A stretch of 64,000 bases of DNA from an uncultured Opitutia bacterium. GTDB taxonomy: Bacteria > Verrucomicrobiota > Verrucomicrobiia > Opitutales > Opitutaceae. The notes below the pieces were generated by a model. It was not told the origin of the DNA and ran no database searches. It saw nothing but the letters and a program-made list of their open reading frames with translations. The stretch spans positions 459,001 through 523,000 of the forward strand of contig CAILHZ010000016.1 in NCBI GenBank assembly GCA_903834135.1. Direction: 5' to 3'. This document shows, piece by piece, positions 36,227 to 44,872 of this stretch. The position numbers were made by a program, and so were the translations under genes. The stretch's first letter is position 1. Every line of letters starts with the position of its first letter.

Positions 36227-36961
36227 TTAAGCAGCCTTCTTTAAAAGAAACGGAGCAGCCTCAGCGCGTGCTTTATTTACCTGATCAATAAACTTTGGAT
36301 TCTTGAGTAATTCTTTAAGGAAGGATTCCGCAAGAATGCGTCCTCCTGCAGTATCCGTTGGAAAATGCACGCCACCAACAACACGAGCCCATGCAATTTT
36401 ATGAGCTTCATCAAATAACGCCGCACGTTTTTCTGGAAATAATTCTGCGAGAACTGCTGCACGTACATAAGCTCGATACGTATGACCACTTGGGTAACTA
36501 TCTGTCTTGGGACGAATCACACAGGGCTTAACATCTGCCGATAATAGAAATGGACGAGTCCGTTTATATAAAACCTTCAGTCGTCCGCTTAACCCATTAG
36601 CATCCTGCTCGACCTGCTCTATTAAAGCCGAAGTTAAAGGTAGGTTTTGTGCTGTAAACCATGATCCCAATATCGGTGCGTACATATACGCGCTATCATT
36701 AACAACCATCTTTGCATAAGCGACTTGGTCTGCCGTACGTGATGCTTGAACACGAAGCAAGGTCTCAAGATCTGCCGCGGCGGCTAATGAATCAGGAGCG
36801 GGAGGAAGAGGTATAGCTTGTCTGATATCAATTTCGCTTACATCGACGAAATTACTGTGATGAGGTGCTTCAGCTTTAGTATCGCTACTAGTTTGAGCGG
36901 ATAAAAATGATACCCCTAAACTAACACAAAGAAGAATGACTGCTTTAAATTTTACTTTCAT
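36227..36961 (-). CDS. Periplasmic class A acid phosphatase (PAP2 superfamily)
   Basis: A 244-residue exported protein with a signal peptide (about 1-22). The tripartite PAP2 motif is intact: KRTRPF, SYPSGHTYRAY and RVVGGVHFPTDTAGG, giving Lys/Arg, His and the nucleophilic His with Asp. Class A acid phosphatases remove phosphate from diverse organic phosphates in the periplasm. It heads the run with the nucleotidyltransferase and PIG-L genes. Confidence 0.9.
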   Translation of the reverse strand: MKVKFKAVILLCVSLGVSFLSAQTSSDTKAEAPHHSNFVDVSEIDIRQAIPLPPAPDSLAAAADLETLLRVQASRTADQVAYAKMVVNDSAYMYAPILGSWFTAQNLPLTSALIEQVEQDANGLSGRLKVLYKRTRPFLLSADVKPCVIRPKTDSYPSGHTYRAYVRAAVLAELFPEKRAALFDEAHKIAWARVVGGVHFPTDTAGGRILAESFLKELLKNPKFIDQVNKARAEAAPFLLKKAA

Positions 36962-37084
36962 TCACAACTTTGTGACAGAGTTTTGTCCTTTTGCGAAGTC
37001 GTATTTGTAGAATCACATTATCTAAGATTAGCTCTGTCCTTGCAATAATCGGTGCTAAGGGCCAACACTGATCCTCTATTATCC

Positions 37085-37414
37085 ATGTCTACTGCTCCTA
37101 TTCAATTCCACGGTGCTACAGTTGTAGCTAAAGCTAACGTATATTTTGACGGTGGTGTTGTCAGTCACACCGTTTTACTTCCAGGAGAGGTAAAAAAGAC
37201 CTTAGGTCTGATTCGTCCTGGAACCTACTACTTCACAACAGGAGCTCCAGAACGCATGGAAATCATTGCTGGTGACTGTATCGTTAAGCTTGATGGCACA
37301 GCAAATGATGTGACTTACGCAAGCGGTACCCATTTTGATGTACCTGGCAAAAGCGGTTTTCATATCACCGTTAAAGCAGGGCTATGTGAGTACATCTGTT
37401 CTTTCTTAAGCTAA
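37085..37414 (+). CDS. ppnP: Pyrimidine/purine nucleoside phosphorylase, PpnP (DUF1255) family
   Basis: A 109-residue single-domain cupin. It shows the family motifs NVYFDGGVVSHTVLLPGEVKKTLGLIRPG, YYFTTGAPERMEIIAGD and the late FDVPGKSGFHI. PpnP phosphorolyses several nucleosides to free base and ribose-1-phosphate. The ATG at 37085 gives the standard N-terminus; an upstream in-frame ATG-type start at 37052 adds 11 unrelated residues. Confidence 0.92.
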   Translation: MSTAPIQFHGATVVAKANVYFDGGVVSHTVLLPGEVKKTLGLIRPGTYYFTTGAPERMEIIAGDCIVKLDGTANDVTYASGTHFDVPGKSGFHITVKAGLCEYICSFLS

Positions 37415-37434
37415 TTAAGCTTAATAAAACAGTA

Positions 37435-38217
37435 TTAGCGTCTCCAGTTAAACTGGGTTGCCCCTAAGCTGGAATCATCTTCCCCGCGTTTAAATACGCT
37501 CACAGCAGACCAAGAGACTGTGCTCACAAATAAAACGAGCACGGTTATGGAGAGAGCGGGAGGAAAGTAAAAAACGCCTAAGATCGAACCACGCATGAGA
37601 TCAACAGCGTAGGCAACGGGATCGAAGTGAGTAGCAACTTGCATCCAATGCGGGGCATTTTTTAGAGGATACAAAGCTCCGGAAAGAAAAAACATTGGCA
37701 TTAATATCGCGTTACTTACGATCGGAAAAACCGTCGCTGATTTAAATCGAGAGGCAACTGCTACACCTAGGGCAGAAAATGTAAGTGATGCAATAAACAT
37801 GGATAAAATCAATTGGATGAGTGATCCAAAACTCATGCTTATGCCTGCCAAGGGCGCAAAAGGTAAAACGATAACACCTTGCACAAAAGCTTGAATAGCT
37901 CCTGAAGTAATTTTGCCATATGCTATTGCATAACGAGGCAGTGGAGACACAAGTACTGCTTTAAAAAACCCTATTTGCCTGTCGAATACAATTACGATAG
38001 CCGCAAAGGCCGCTGAAAATAAAAGCGATAAACCAAGCACCCCAGGAAAAATATATTTTTTGTATTCTACAGCCCCTTGTTGTGAACTAGCACCAAGGCC
38101 TGCACCAAGGACAAATAAATAAAGGAGTGGTTGAGCAAGACCAGCTACAAGACGAGCACGGTCTAGCCATGCCCTTTTTAGATCTAAAATTACGATCGCA
38201 TATATACCACGTATCAT
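37435..38217 (-). CDS. ABC-2 type transporter permease (DrrB-like)
   Basis: The product (260 aa) is a six-TM ABC-2 permease with the family segment FFLSGALYPLKNAPHWMQVATHFDPVAYAVDLMRG near the C-terminus. It pairs with the ATPase gene upstream, whose TGA overlaps this ATG as ATGA. An alternative ATG is 6 bp earlier (38223). The pair forms a DrrAB-like exporter for drugs, lipids or polysaccharides; substrate unknown. Confidence 0.9.
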   Translation of the reverse strand: MIRGIYAIVILDLKRAWLDRARLVAGLAQPLLYLFVLGAGLGASSQQGAVEYKKYIFPGVLGLSLLFSAAFAAIVIVFDRQIGFFKAVLVSPLPRYAIAYGKITSGAIQAFVQGVIVLPFAPLAGISMSFGSLIQLILSMFIASLTFSALGVAVASRFKSATVFPIVSNAILMPMFFLSGALYPLKNAPHWMQVATHFDPVAYAVDLMRGSILGVFYFPPALSITVLVLFVSTVSWSAVSVFKRGEDDSSLGATQFNWRR

Positions 38218-39200
38218 GACCATTTTCCTCCCTTGCCTCGACCTTCGCCAGCTGGAGTTTCTCCAGCAAGTTTTCGTCCAGTTAATGTAATAAAGACATC
38301 TTCTAAGCTAGGTTCGTGCACTTCAACGCGCTGAACTTTAACATTTAAGTTACGCATTAATTCAGGAACCACTGAAGCAGGATCTGGATGAATTAACATC
38401 AATTCTTTAGAATGACTTTCTGTTGTATAACCGTGCTCTATAAGCCATGCTTTAGCCTTAACATCGTCTTCAGTGGATAGACGAATAACTCCACCGCCTA
38501 AGCGCGACTTAAGCGCACGTGGTGTATCGAGTGCTACAATATTTCCAGCATCAATTAATGCGATACGGTCCGCCACCTCGGCTTCCTCCATATAGTGTGT
38601 GGTGAAAAAGACCGTGCGTCCACTTTCTGTTAAGCCTTTAATATGACCCCAGAATGCACGACGTGCATCAACATCAAGGCCAAGGGTTGCTTCATCGAGA
38701 AATAAAATACCTGGATCTGTAACTAGTGCTCGAGCTAGTTCCAATTTGCGTCTCTGCCCTCCAGATAATCTTTCAGCTGGTCGATCTGCTCCCTCTTCTA
38801 AGCCAAGACTGGTGATAAGTTCAGTAGCTCTCACTTTTGATTTAGAAATCGAAAGCCCATAAAAAAGCCCCATGAGTTCAAGATTATCACGTCCTGTAAG
38901 ACGTTTCTCAATGGCAGGCTCTTGGAAAACAATACCCATAGACTGCCTTACTGCATCGCGATCTTTCACGACGTCTTTTCCAAGAACTGTAGCAAACCCA
39001 GCACTTGGAGAGCGTAAGGTAGCTAGAATTGAAAATAGCGTCGTCTTTCCAGCTCCATTGGGTCCTAAAAGCGCGAACAACTCCCCTTTTTTAATTGAAA
39101 GATCAATTCCTTTTAAGGCTTGGGTTTGACCATAATTTTTCGTTAAGCCATTCACGTGAACAGCTAACAAATCGTCTGTTAAAGAATTATCATTTGCCAC
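38214..39200 (-). CDS. ABC transporter ATP-binding protein (DrrA-like)
   Basis: A 328-residue ATPase with Walker A GPNGAGKTT, Q-loop VFQEPAI, signature LSGGQRRKLELARAL, Walker B ILFLDEATLGLD and a C-terminal DUF4162-like extension ending in VHEPSLEDVFITLTGRKL, which is typical for DrrA-type export ATPases. It drives the permease encoded immediately downstream. Confidence 0.93.
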   Translation of the reverse strand: MANDNSLTDDLLAVHVNGLTKNYGQTQALKGIDLSIKKGELFALLGPNGAGKTTLFSILATLRSPSAGFATVLGKDVVKDRDAVRQSMGIVFQEPAIEKRLTGRDNLELMGLFYGLSISKSKVRATELITSLGLEEGADRPAERLSGGQRRKLELARALVTDPGILFLDEATLGLDVDARRAFWGHIKGLTESGRTVFFTTHYMEEAEVADRIALIDAGNIVALDTPRALKSRLGGGVIRLSTEDDVKAKAWLIEHGYTTESHSKELMLIHPDPASVVPELMRNLNVKVQRVEVHEPSLEDVFITLTGRKLAGETPAGEGRGKGGKWS

Positions 39201-39319
39201 ACTGTTAGCGCATATAAAATAAAATCCTAAAGCAAACTTTTCCTGCGCATAGGTTGCCTTCTTTGCAGGCTATGATTACTTTTATGCTATACCGTTGAGT
39301 TAATTTTAAAAAATAAGCC

Positions 39320-39868
39320 ATGGCTATCGCATCACCAATTCGCAGTTTTTTCATTCTCTTACTACTTGGAGTTCTTTTAATGACATTAGCTCTTGTCGTA
39401 CGGTCAGGTATTTTCGAACTAAAGACTCACGACGAACCTATTAATACAGCGATGCGTTCGGCAATGGCCGAAAAAAATCCCCAGCTTTCAACAGAAGATT
39501 CACTGACCGTTGATCGTTTGTATTCTACAGCCCAAAAACTTCCTTCTGGCTTGCGTTACATCATTCGTAATTTTGGCACAGGAGATAAAAAACCACGCTC
39601 AGGTGACATGATCACTGTTCATTACGTTGGTCATCTTCTGGATGGAAGTGCAATCGATAGTTCATATCAGGGAGGCGCCTCACTAACATTTAGAATAGGA
39701 GAAGGTCGTGTAATACCTGGATGGGAAGACGCAATTCCGCGTATGAAAAAAGGTGAGAAAAGAACCTTAATTGTTCCTTACTGGTTAGGCTATGGAATAC
39801 AGGGTAAACCACCCACAGTGCCTTCTAAGGCTACTCTTGTATTCGATATAGAACTTCTGGACTTCTAA
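39320..39868 (+). CDS. Membrane-anchored FKBP-type peptidyl-prolyl isomerase
   Basis: A 182-residue protein: an N-terminal TM anchor or uncleaved signal (about 10-28), a linker, and an FKBP domain from about residue 75 (GLRYIIRNFGTGDKKPRSGDMITVHYVGHLLDGSAIDSSY) with VIPGWEDAIPRMKKGEKR and the closing TLVFDIELL. It should catalyse proline isomerisation on exported proteins in the periplasm. It converges on the YgjP-like gene with 6 bp between. Confidence 0.92.
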   Translation: MAIASPIRSFFILLLLGVLLMTLALVVRSGIFELKTHDEPINTAMRSAMAEKNPQLSTEDSLTVDRLYSTAQKLPSGLRYIIRNFGTGDKKPRSGDMITVHYVGHLLDGSAIDSSYQGGASLTFRIGEGRVIPGWEDAIPRMKKGEKRTLIVPYWLGYGIQGKPPTVPSKATLVFDIELLDF

Positions 39869-39874
39869 ACTGCA

Positions 39875-40588
39875 TTAAAGACCGACAAGAGATCCATTTT
39901 GTTTTATCCATCTCTCTGCTTCTTGCCAAGACGGACATACTTCAGCAACACGATCCCAAAACCGTTTGGAATGATTCATCTCTTTAAGATGCATTAATTC
40001 ATGGAAGATAATATAATCACGAACAAAATCTGGTGTTTGAATCAGTCGCCAGTTAAGAGATATAGTGCCTGAGGCCGAACAAGAACCCCAACGTGATCTT
40101 TGATTACGTACAGTCACTTGTTTAGCATCAACACCCGTAAGAACAGCGAGTTCCCACATTTTTCCGGGAAGTTCAAGGCGAGCTTTTCTTGCAAACGAAG
40201 CTTCGAGCGTTGGTTTTAAATTTCCTTCTAATTTGTAAACACGAAATACATCAGCTGCTAAGCAAACCGCGGGAGGCTCAGCGGCAGCTAGACGCACTTG
40301 CGTCATTTCACCACGCCACAAAACAAAAGTCCCTATAGTCCAAATTTCTTCTGTGCGTGGTTTCTTAAGTTGTCTTTGCCTAGCTCTTTCCAACCACCCT
40401 TTTTGCAATTCTACAAAATGTCTAGCTTCTCGTTCTGATCCGCGTGCAGGAATAGTGGCAAGCACTGTACCGTCTTTTTTAAGAGTTAGTCGGTAGCGAG
40501 TTGCTTTGAAGCTACGCCGAAATTCTATAGCGTCAGTCGTCTGGGACTTGTTACCAAATAGATCTGGGATTTCTACATCTTTATTCAC
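39875..40588 (-). CDS. YgjP-like (DUF45/M48-type) zinc metallopeptidase
   Basis: A 237-residue cytoplasmic protein of the YgjP/DUF45 family. The zinc motif HELMH (HExxH) is followed by the downstream glutamate-containing segment EMNHSKRFWDRVAEVCPSW. The region NQRSRWGSCSASGTISLNWRLIQTP is a strong family signature. The natural substrate is unknown. Its start overlaps the M28 peptidase stop by 4 bp, so the two genes are likely co-transcribed. Confidence 0.92.
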   Translation of the reverse strand: MNKDVEIPDLFGNKSQTTDAIEFRRSFKATRYRLTLKKDGTVLATIPARGSEREARHFVELQKGWLERARQRQLKKPRTEEIWTIGTFVLWRGEMTQVRLAAAEPPAVCLAADVFRVYKLEGNLKPTLEASFARKARLELPGKMWELAVLTGVDAKQVTVRNQRSRWGSCSASGTISLNWRLIQTPDFVRDYIIFHELMHLKEMNHSKRFWDRVAEVCPSWQEAERWIKQNGSLVGL

Positions 40589-41967
40589 AATGTGCGGCGA
40601 GGTCTTGGAAATACAGCAGGACTTACATGCCCTGCTTCATCGAATGCTTCGAGCCCAAAAATGACATTGTCTTTAGAAAGGCCTTCGATCGTTTTGCGAT
40701 TCACGTTTGCAGGAACATCCAGTGAGTGCTCCCAAAAAGGAGATGTTGTTTCACGCCATACAATACGGTAACCCGCAAGACTTGGTTCTTTGTTAGGAAG
40801 CCAGCGCAGCGTTGTATCATTTTCCAATCGCGCTGTTTCAATTTGTACTCCCTGTGGTGGTGCAGGCGCACGTGCTAAAACTGCAAGTGATGATGCATTA
40901 ATCCGAGTCACTTGAGCCGCATAAGCATAATCTACAAATTCAGGCCTATCGCCATAGGGAACGCCGTCAACAACTCTTACATCTTCATGTTGATGATGAT
41001 AATTTTCCGCTGGTTCTGTAAATCGAACAGCAGGATACCCTTGCTGTAAGAAAGGCTGATGATCACCGCCTCTTAAATATCGATCTGCTCTATAGATTAC
41101 GTGAACCGTCATATCAGGAACATATTGAAGAGCGGTATCACGAACTAACCTAGCTAGCTGACGTGAGGGTGAATCGTTTTCTCCGCCTGTGCGTATAAGT
41201 TCAAGTAATTCATCTGTGGGTTTTCCTTGTGGGGATACTCCCTCGGCAAATAGGCGAACTGTATTGCGATCAACTTTTCCTGTCTGTGATTTTGAATTAC
41301 CTATTATGTCATTATCGAACATGCCTAAGATATGCATTGAATTTTGTCGTGCCTGTTGAGCCCAGTGACCTGAACCAAGTAGCGCCTGCTCTTCGCCAGC
41401 AACTGCCATAAAAATAAGTGTAGCAGAAAATTCGTGCTTAGACATAACACGCGCCATCTCGAGTACTGCAGCAACGCCTGAAGCATCGTCATCTGCTCCA
41501 GGGGCTGGGTTTACTGCATCAAGTACATTACGATTACAGGAATCGTAATGCCCACTCACCACATAGACTCGATTTTCTGAGGCCGGATCTGTCCCGGGAA
41601 GTGTAGCTACAATATTAATTAACTGAACGGGGTGCGGAACTCGGGGTAATGAAATAGGCTGCAAAAATGAGTCGGTTTGCACACGTAGGCGTCCACCCGA
41701 AGCTGCCGCAACGCGCTCAAACTCAGCTTTAATCCAAGAGGCAGCTCCCCCAATACCATCCCCGCTAGGCAAAGGATCTGAAAGCGTGTGCCTAGTCTTA
41801 AAACTAGAAAGCACATAAACCGATCTCTGGATACGTTCTGAAGATATTTCAGAAACTATTTTTTGGATGTCTAAATCCGTATTAGGCGCACCTCGCATAA
41901 AAGGCAAAAATGCCAAAAATGCAGATAAAACGCCAAAAACCTTGAGCAAATGGCTAAAAAAGCGCAT
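40585..41967 (-). CDS. Exported M28 family zinc aminopeptidase
   Basis: The product (460 aa from this start) has a signal peptide (MRFFSHLLKVFGVL onward, ending near MRGA). The M28 domain shows the metal ligands in VVSGHYDSC, PGADDDASG and the catalytic AGEEQALLGS. The C-terminal about 90 residues, with TTLRWLPNKEPSLAGYRIVWRET, resemble a fibronectin type III-like module. It should trim peptides in the periplasm or outside. An ORF opening at 42096 lacks an N-terminal signal and is not preferred. Confidence 0.9.
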   Translation of the reverse strand: MRFFSHLLKVFGVLSAFLAFLPFMRGAPNTDLDIQKIVSEISSERIQRSVYVLSSFKTRHTLSDPLPSGDGIGGAASWIKAEFERVAAASGGRLRVQTDSFLQPISLPRVPHPVQLINIVATLPGTDPASENRVYVVSGHYDSCNRNVLDAVNPAPGADDDASGVAAVLEMARVMSKHEFSATLIFMAVAGEEQALLGSGHWAQQARQNSMHILGMFDNDIIGNSKSQTGKVDRNTVRLFAEGVSPQGKPTDELLELIRTGGENDSPSRQLARLVRDTALQYVPDMTVHVIYRADRYLRGGDHQPFLQQGYPAVRFTEPAENYHHQHEDVRVVDGVPYGDRPEFVDYAYAAQVTRINASSLAVLARAPAPPQGVQIETARLENDTTLRWLPNKEPSLAGYRIVWRETTSPFWEHSLDVPANVNRKTIEGLSKDNVIFGLEAFDEAGHVSPAVFPRPRRTL

Positions 41968-42105
41968 AAAAAGGAGTGAGTGCAGCCTTGGGCTGGTGTC
42001 AATCAAAGCAGTGTTTAGGCAGTCCGATTTCGTTCGGCTTAAACCAGATCCTTGACACCCCGCCCTTGATAAGGCACTTCCGTCAACTCTTAACAACTAA
42101 GTAAT

Positions 42106-42243
42106 ATGCAACCGACCTTCCGCCCGCACCGCAAAAAGCGCGCCCGCAAGATAGGCTTTCGAGCCCGTAAAGCCACCCGTGGTGGCCGTAAAGTACTCGC
42201 TGCCCGCCGCGCTAAGGGCCGTAAACGTCTGACTGTAGTCTGA
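42106..42243 (+). CDS. rpmH: 50S ribosomal protein bL34
   Basis: A 45-codon gene encoding [19 protein letters not shown] followed by [22 protein letters not shown], a standard bL34 with its basic composition. It precedes rnpA by 23 bp, the near-universal rpmH-rnpA order. No dnaA lies upstream; the neighbour there is the M28 peptidase on the other strand. Confidence 0.97.
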   Translation: MQPTFRPHRKKRARKIGFRARKATRGGRKVLAARRAKGRKRLTVV

Positions 42244-42266
42244 CGTTTTGTAAGTTCTTATCATTC

Positions 42267-42638
42267 ATGGATTACCGCCCTGAGCAGCATCTACGCCGCC
42301 AGAGCGAAATTCGTGCACCCAGAGAACAGGGTAAACGTACTGATTGCCAAGCCTTTACGGTATGGTCTCTACCCAGGGACCCTGCTTTAAAGACTATATC
42401 TGTAAAGGGTCCTCGTGTCTGCTTTGTGGCATCAGCTGCAGCAGTAGGGGGCGCAATTCAGCGCAATCGTGCTAAAAGACGCTTAAGAGAGATTTTTCGT
42501 AAAAACCAGGGTCTACTCACCACAAACATTGATTTAGTCTTTGTTGCGCGTGGTGCGGCAGCTAGAAGACCTTTTAAAGAGATGGAACAAAAGTTTATTG
42601 ATGCCTGTAAGCGCATTAACCCCGTCCAGGCCCCTTAA
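42267..42638 (+). CDS. rnpA: Ribonuclease P protein component
   Basis: A 123-residue basic protein that supports the RNase P RNA in 5-prime maturation of tRNA. The family signature [15 protein letters not shown] is present, preceded by [15 protein letters not shown] (usually V-KKVGKAV), and [17 protein letters not shown] follows. The N-terminus is slightly extended. Part of the rpmH-rnpA-yidD-yidC cluster. Confidence 0.93.
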   Translation: MDYRPEQHLRRQSEIRAPREQGKRTDCQAFTVWSLPRDPALKTISVKGPRVCFVASAAAVGGAIQRNRAKRRLREIFRKNQGLLTTNIDLVFVARGAAARRPFKEMEQKFIDACKRINPVQAP

Positions 42639-42646
42639 TTCCCTAT

Positions 42647-42979
42647 ATGCCCTCACGTTCCCCAGTTTTACTTAATTTGGTCCGCAAGGCTAGTTTTAGG
42701 GTATCTGCTGGCCTCATTGCCATAATCAAAGGGTATCAAAAAGCGATTTCACCTGCTTTGCCGCTTATTTTTGGCTCAAATTGCGGTTGTCGCTTCAGTC
42801 CTTCCTGTTCCCACTATGCTATTGAGGCTATCCAGACGCACGGTTCAATTCGTGGGTCAGGCCTAGCAGCACGCAGAATTTTAAAGTGCACGCCCTTTAG
42901 TATAGGTGGTCACGATCCGGTTCCTGCATCTCGAGTAGCGCATAATTCCATTTCCCCAGTTAAACCCTCTTTTCTGTAA
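42647..42979 (+). CDS. yidD: Membrane protein insertion efficiency factor YidD
   Basis: A 110-residue protein with the YidD core [40 protein letters not shown], including the three conserved cysteines, and the late GGHDPVP. It assists YidC-dependent insertion of inner-membrane proteins and sits 8 bp after rnpA and 20 bp before yidC. Confidence 0.94.
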   Translation: MPSRSPVLLNLVRKASFRVSAGLIAIIKGYQKAISPALPLIFGSNCGCRFSPSCSHYAIEAIQTHGSIRGSGLAARRILKCTPFSIGGHDPVPASRVAHNSISPVKPSFL

Positions 42980-42999
42980 TTCTTAACCTTTCTTAATCC

Positions 43000-44793
43000 G
43001 TGGATAAAAAGAACACTATTATTGGTATCCTACTTCTTGCTGCTGCTGTTGGCTCTATGATACTTGGCAACAAGTACGCGGTTCCACCACAACCTACAGC
43101 CCAAGCTGCTCGACAAGAAGTTGCTGCCCAGCCAACAGTTCAAGCCAAAGAAACTTCTATTGTCGCAAGTGGCACACAAGCCAACTTCGTTAGCGCAGCC
43201 TCGGATAATCAAGGGGCTCAAACTGCAACTCTTCAGAACAGCTACATACAAGTTCACTTCACAAACTTTGGTGGAGCAATTCGAGATGTGTCATTTGTTC
43301 ATAGATTGCCAAGTGGAAAGTACCAATATCCAACAAAGCTCGATGACCCAGAGCCTTTTGTTTTCAACGAACTACATGCAGATCCTGCACTCGCTATTGT
43401 TAATTTTCCAGGACTAGATCGCACGGCACAATTCAAACTTGTTTCACAGACCTCAACAGAAGTCGTTTATAAAACAGTTATAACAGGAGGTTATGAAGTA
43501 ACACGTCGTTATATTTTAGCTCCAGATACAGGTGCTGATAGCGATCCTTATCAACTACGTACAGAAACAACATTTAAGAATTTAGGTAAAGACACAGTTA
43601 AGCCAATGCGTGTCGATTTAGCGGTAGGCACAGCAGCTCCACTTGATGCAGCCGATAATGGTTTATATCTAGCTGCTTGGTATTCTAACGGCAAAGATTC
43701 CAATAATATTCTTCGCAATAAGCTCGAGCAAAGCGGCGGATTCTTTGGCATGGGAGCACATGATGCGATTGCTTCAATCGAAACACCTGGCCCCCTTTCG
43801 TGGGCTGCAGTAAGTAATCGTTTCTTCGTAGGCATACTCACTCCTGATCAACCGGCTTCTAATTTAAGTGTTCGCCGTGTAAAATTACTTTCTGATTTAT
43901 CAGACTCTACAAAATTAGCTTATGGAGTTTCAGATACTGCAGGTTTTGATTTACCAGCTCTTAAAGCAGGCGAGCAAACCACATTAGGTGCTAGCTATTA
44001 TGTAGGACCAAAAGAATACCGCCGTTTATCTAATGCAGATGTATTCAAAGCTGACCAAGACAAAGTCATGCAGTTTGGATTCTTTAAATTCTTTAGTGCA
44101 CTGCTGTTAACTTTAATGACCTGGATACATTCGTTCGTTCCGAACTGGGGTCTAGCAATCATTTTAACAACTCTGACTTTAAAAATCATCTTCATTTATC
44201 CTACTCTATCTGCATTCCGTTCCTCACGTCGGATGCAAAAAATTCAGCCTCAGCTGAAAATAATTAACGAAAAATTTAAGGATAATCCTACGAAAAAAAA
44301 TATGGCTACCATGGAGCTCTTTAAGGAGCACAAGGTAAATCCAATGGGAGGTTGTCTTCCAATGTTACTGACGATGCCATTTTTCTTCGGCTTTTTCTCG
44401 ATGCTGCAAAGTACTGCTGAACTACGCTTTGCTTCATTTTTATGGGCTCATGATCTGTCCTCACCGGATACGGTAGGTCATTTATGGGGCTATGCTGTTA
44501 ATATTCTTCCTTTAATTCTAGGCCTTGTATCCTTTACTCAGATGCGCTTAACGCCTCAGCCGACTGTGGATAACGCCCAAGCGAAAATGATGATGTTTAT
44601 GCCGCTGATGTTCCTGTGGTTCTGCTATAGCTACTCATGCGCGCTCTCGCTATATTCAACAACCAACGGTTTATTCTCCATTATTCAACAGCTGATCATT
44701 AACCGCGCCAAAGATGATGGTGATCCTGCTAACGTAGCTGTAGGAACAAATGGTAAACTTATTAAAAACGTTACCCCAGGTAAGAAGAAATAA
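43000..44793 (+). CDS. yidC: Membrane protein insertase YidC
   Basis: A 597-residue Gram-negative type YidC: an N-terminal TM anchor (about 6-23), a large periplasmic domain (about 65-350) and the conserved five-TM insertase core from about residue 370, with NWGLAIILTTLTLKIIFIYP, PMGGCLPMLLTMPFFFGFF and YSCALSLYSTTNGLFSIIQQ. It inserts and folds inner-membrane proteins with or without Sec. The start codon is GTG. Confidence 0.96.
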   Translation: MDKKNTIIGILLLAAAVGSMILGNKYAVPPQPTAQAARQEVAAQPTVQAKETSIVASGTQANFVSAASDNQGAQTATLQNSYIQVHFTNFGGAIRDVSFVHRLPSGKYQYPTKLDDPEPFVFNELHADPALAIVNFPGLDRTAQFKLVSQTSTEVVYKTVITGGYEVTRRYILAPDTGADSDPYQLRTETTFKNLGKDTVKPMRVDLAVGTAAPLDAADNGLYLAAWYSNGKDSNNILRNKLEQSGGFFGMGAHDAIASIETPGPLSWAAVSNRFFVGILTPDQPASNLSVRRVKLLSDLSDSTKLAYGVSDTAGFDLPALKAGEQTTLGASYYVGPKEYRRLSNADVFKADQDKVMQFGFFKFFSALLLTLMTWIHSFVPNWGLAIILTTLTLKIIFIYPTLSAFRSSRRMQKIQPQLKIINEKFKDNPTKKNMATMELFKEHKVNPMGGCLPMLLTMPFFFGFFSMLQSTAELRFASFLWAHDLSSPDTVGHLWGYAVNILPLILGLVSFTQMRLTPQPTVDNAQAKMMMFMPLMFLWFCYSYSCALSLYSTTNGLFSIIQQLIINRAKDDGDPANVAVGTNGKLIKNVTPGKKK

Positions 44794-44800
44794 TTCCAAG

Positions 44801-44827
44801 ACTGGTTTTGTTCCCAACACAACCAGT
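44801..44827 (+). other. Hairpin between yidC and metX
   Basis: Seven-bp arms ACTGGTT/AACCAGT with a further TGTT/AACA pairing inside. No T-run follows, so it is a weak terminator candidate for yidC or part of a structured metX leader. Confidence 0.4.
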
Positions 44828-44836
44828 TAAGACCAC

Positions 44837-44870
44837 GCCCTTGCACTTAAGGGTAAAAGCGCCTAAGTGT
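44837..44870 (+). promoter_or_regulatory. Candidate H-type pseudoknot in the metX leader
   Basis: Stem 1 pairs CCCTT (44838-44842) with AAGGG (44849-44853), with a possible G-U at 44837/44854. Its loop contains CACTT (44844-44848), which pairs with AAGTG (44865-44869), three bases before the metX ATG. Connecting loops are 1, 0 and 11 bases, which is sterically plausible. Formation would occlude the initiation region. It lacks the conserved bases of SAM-II riboswitches as I know them. It is inference, and a chance pairing is possible. Confidence 0.35.
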
Positions 44871-44872
44871 AG

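Noticed and set aside
39201-39319. CATAG/CTATG and CCTGC/GCAGG pairings before the FKBP gene as a metal-regulator site
   Set aside because: The arms are short and widely spaced, and the flanking genes give no metal-related context.
42000-42300. Possible replication origin near rpmH-rnpA
   Set aside because: This cluster often lies by dnaA and oriC, but no dnaA, dnaN or group of DnaA-box-like repeats is present, and the gap before rpmH is short.
44837-44870. Assignment of the metX leader to SAM-II or another named riboswitch
   Set aside because: Topology is similar, but the conserved unpaired bases of known classes are not recognisable, so only a structural candidate is reported.
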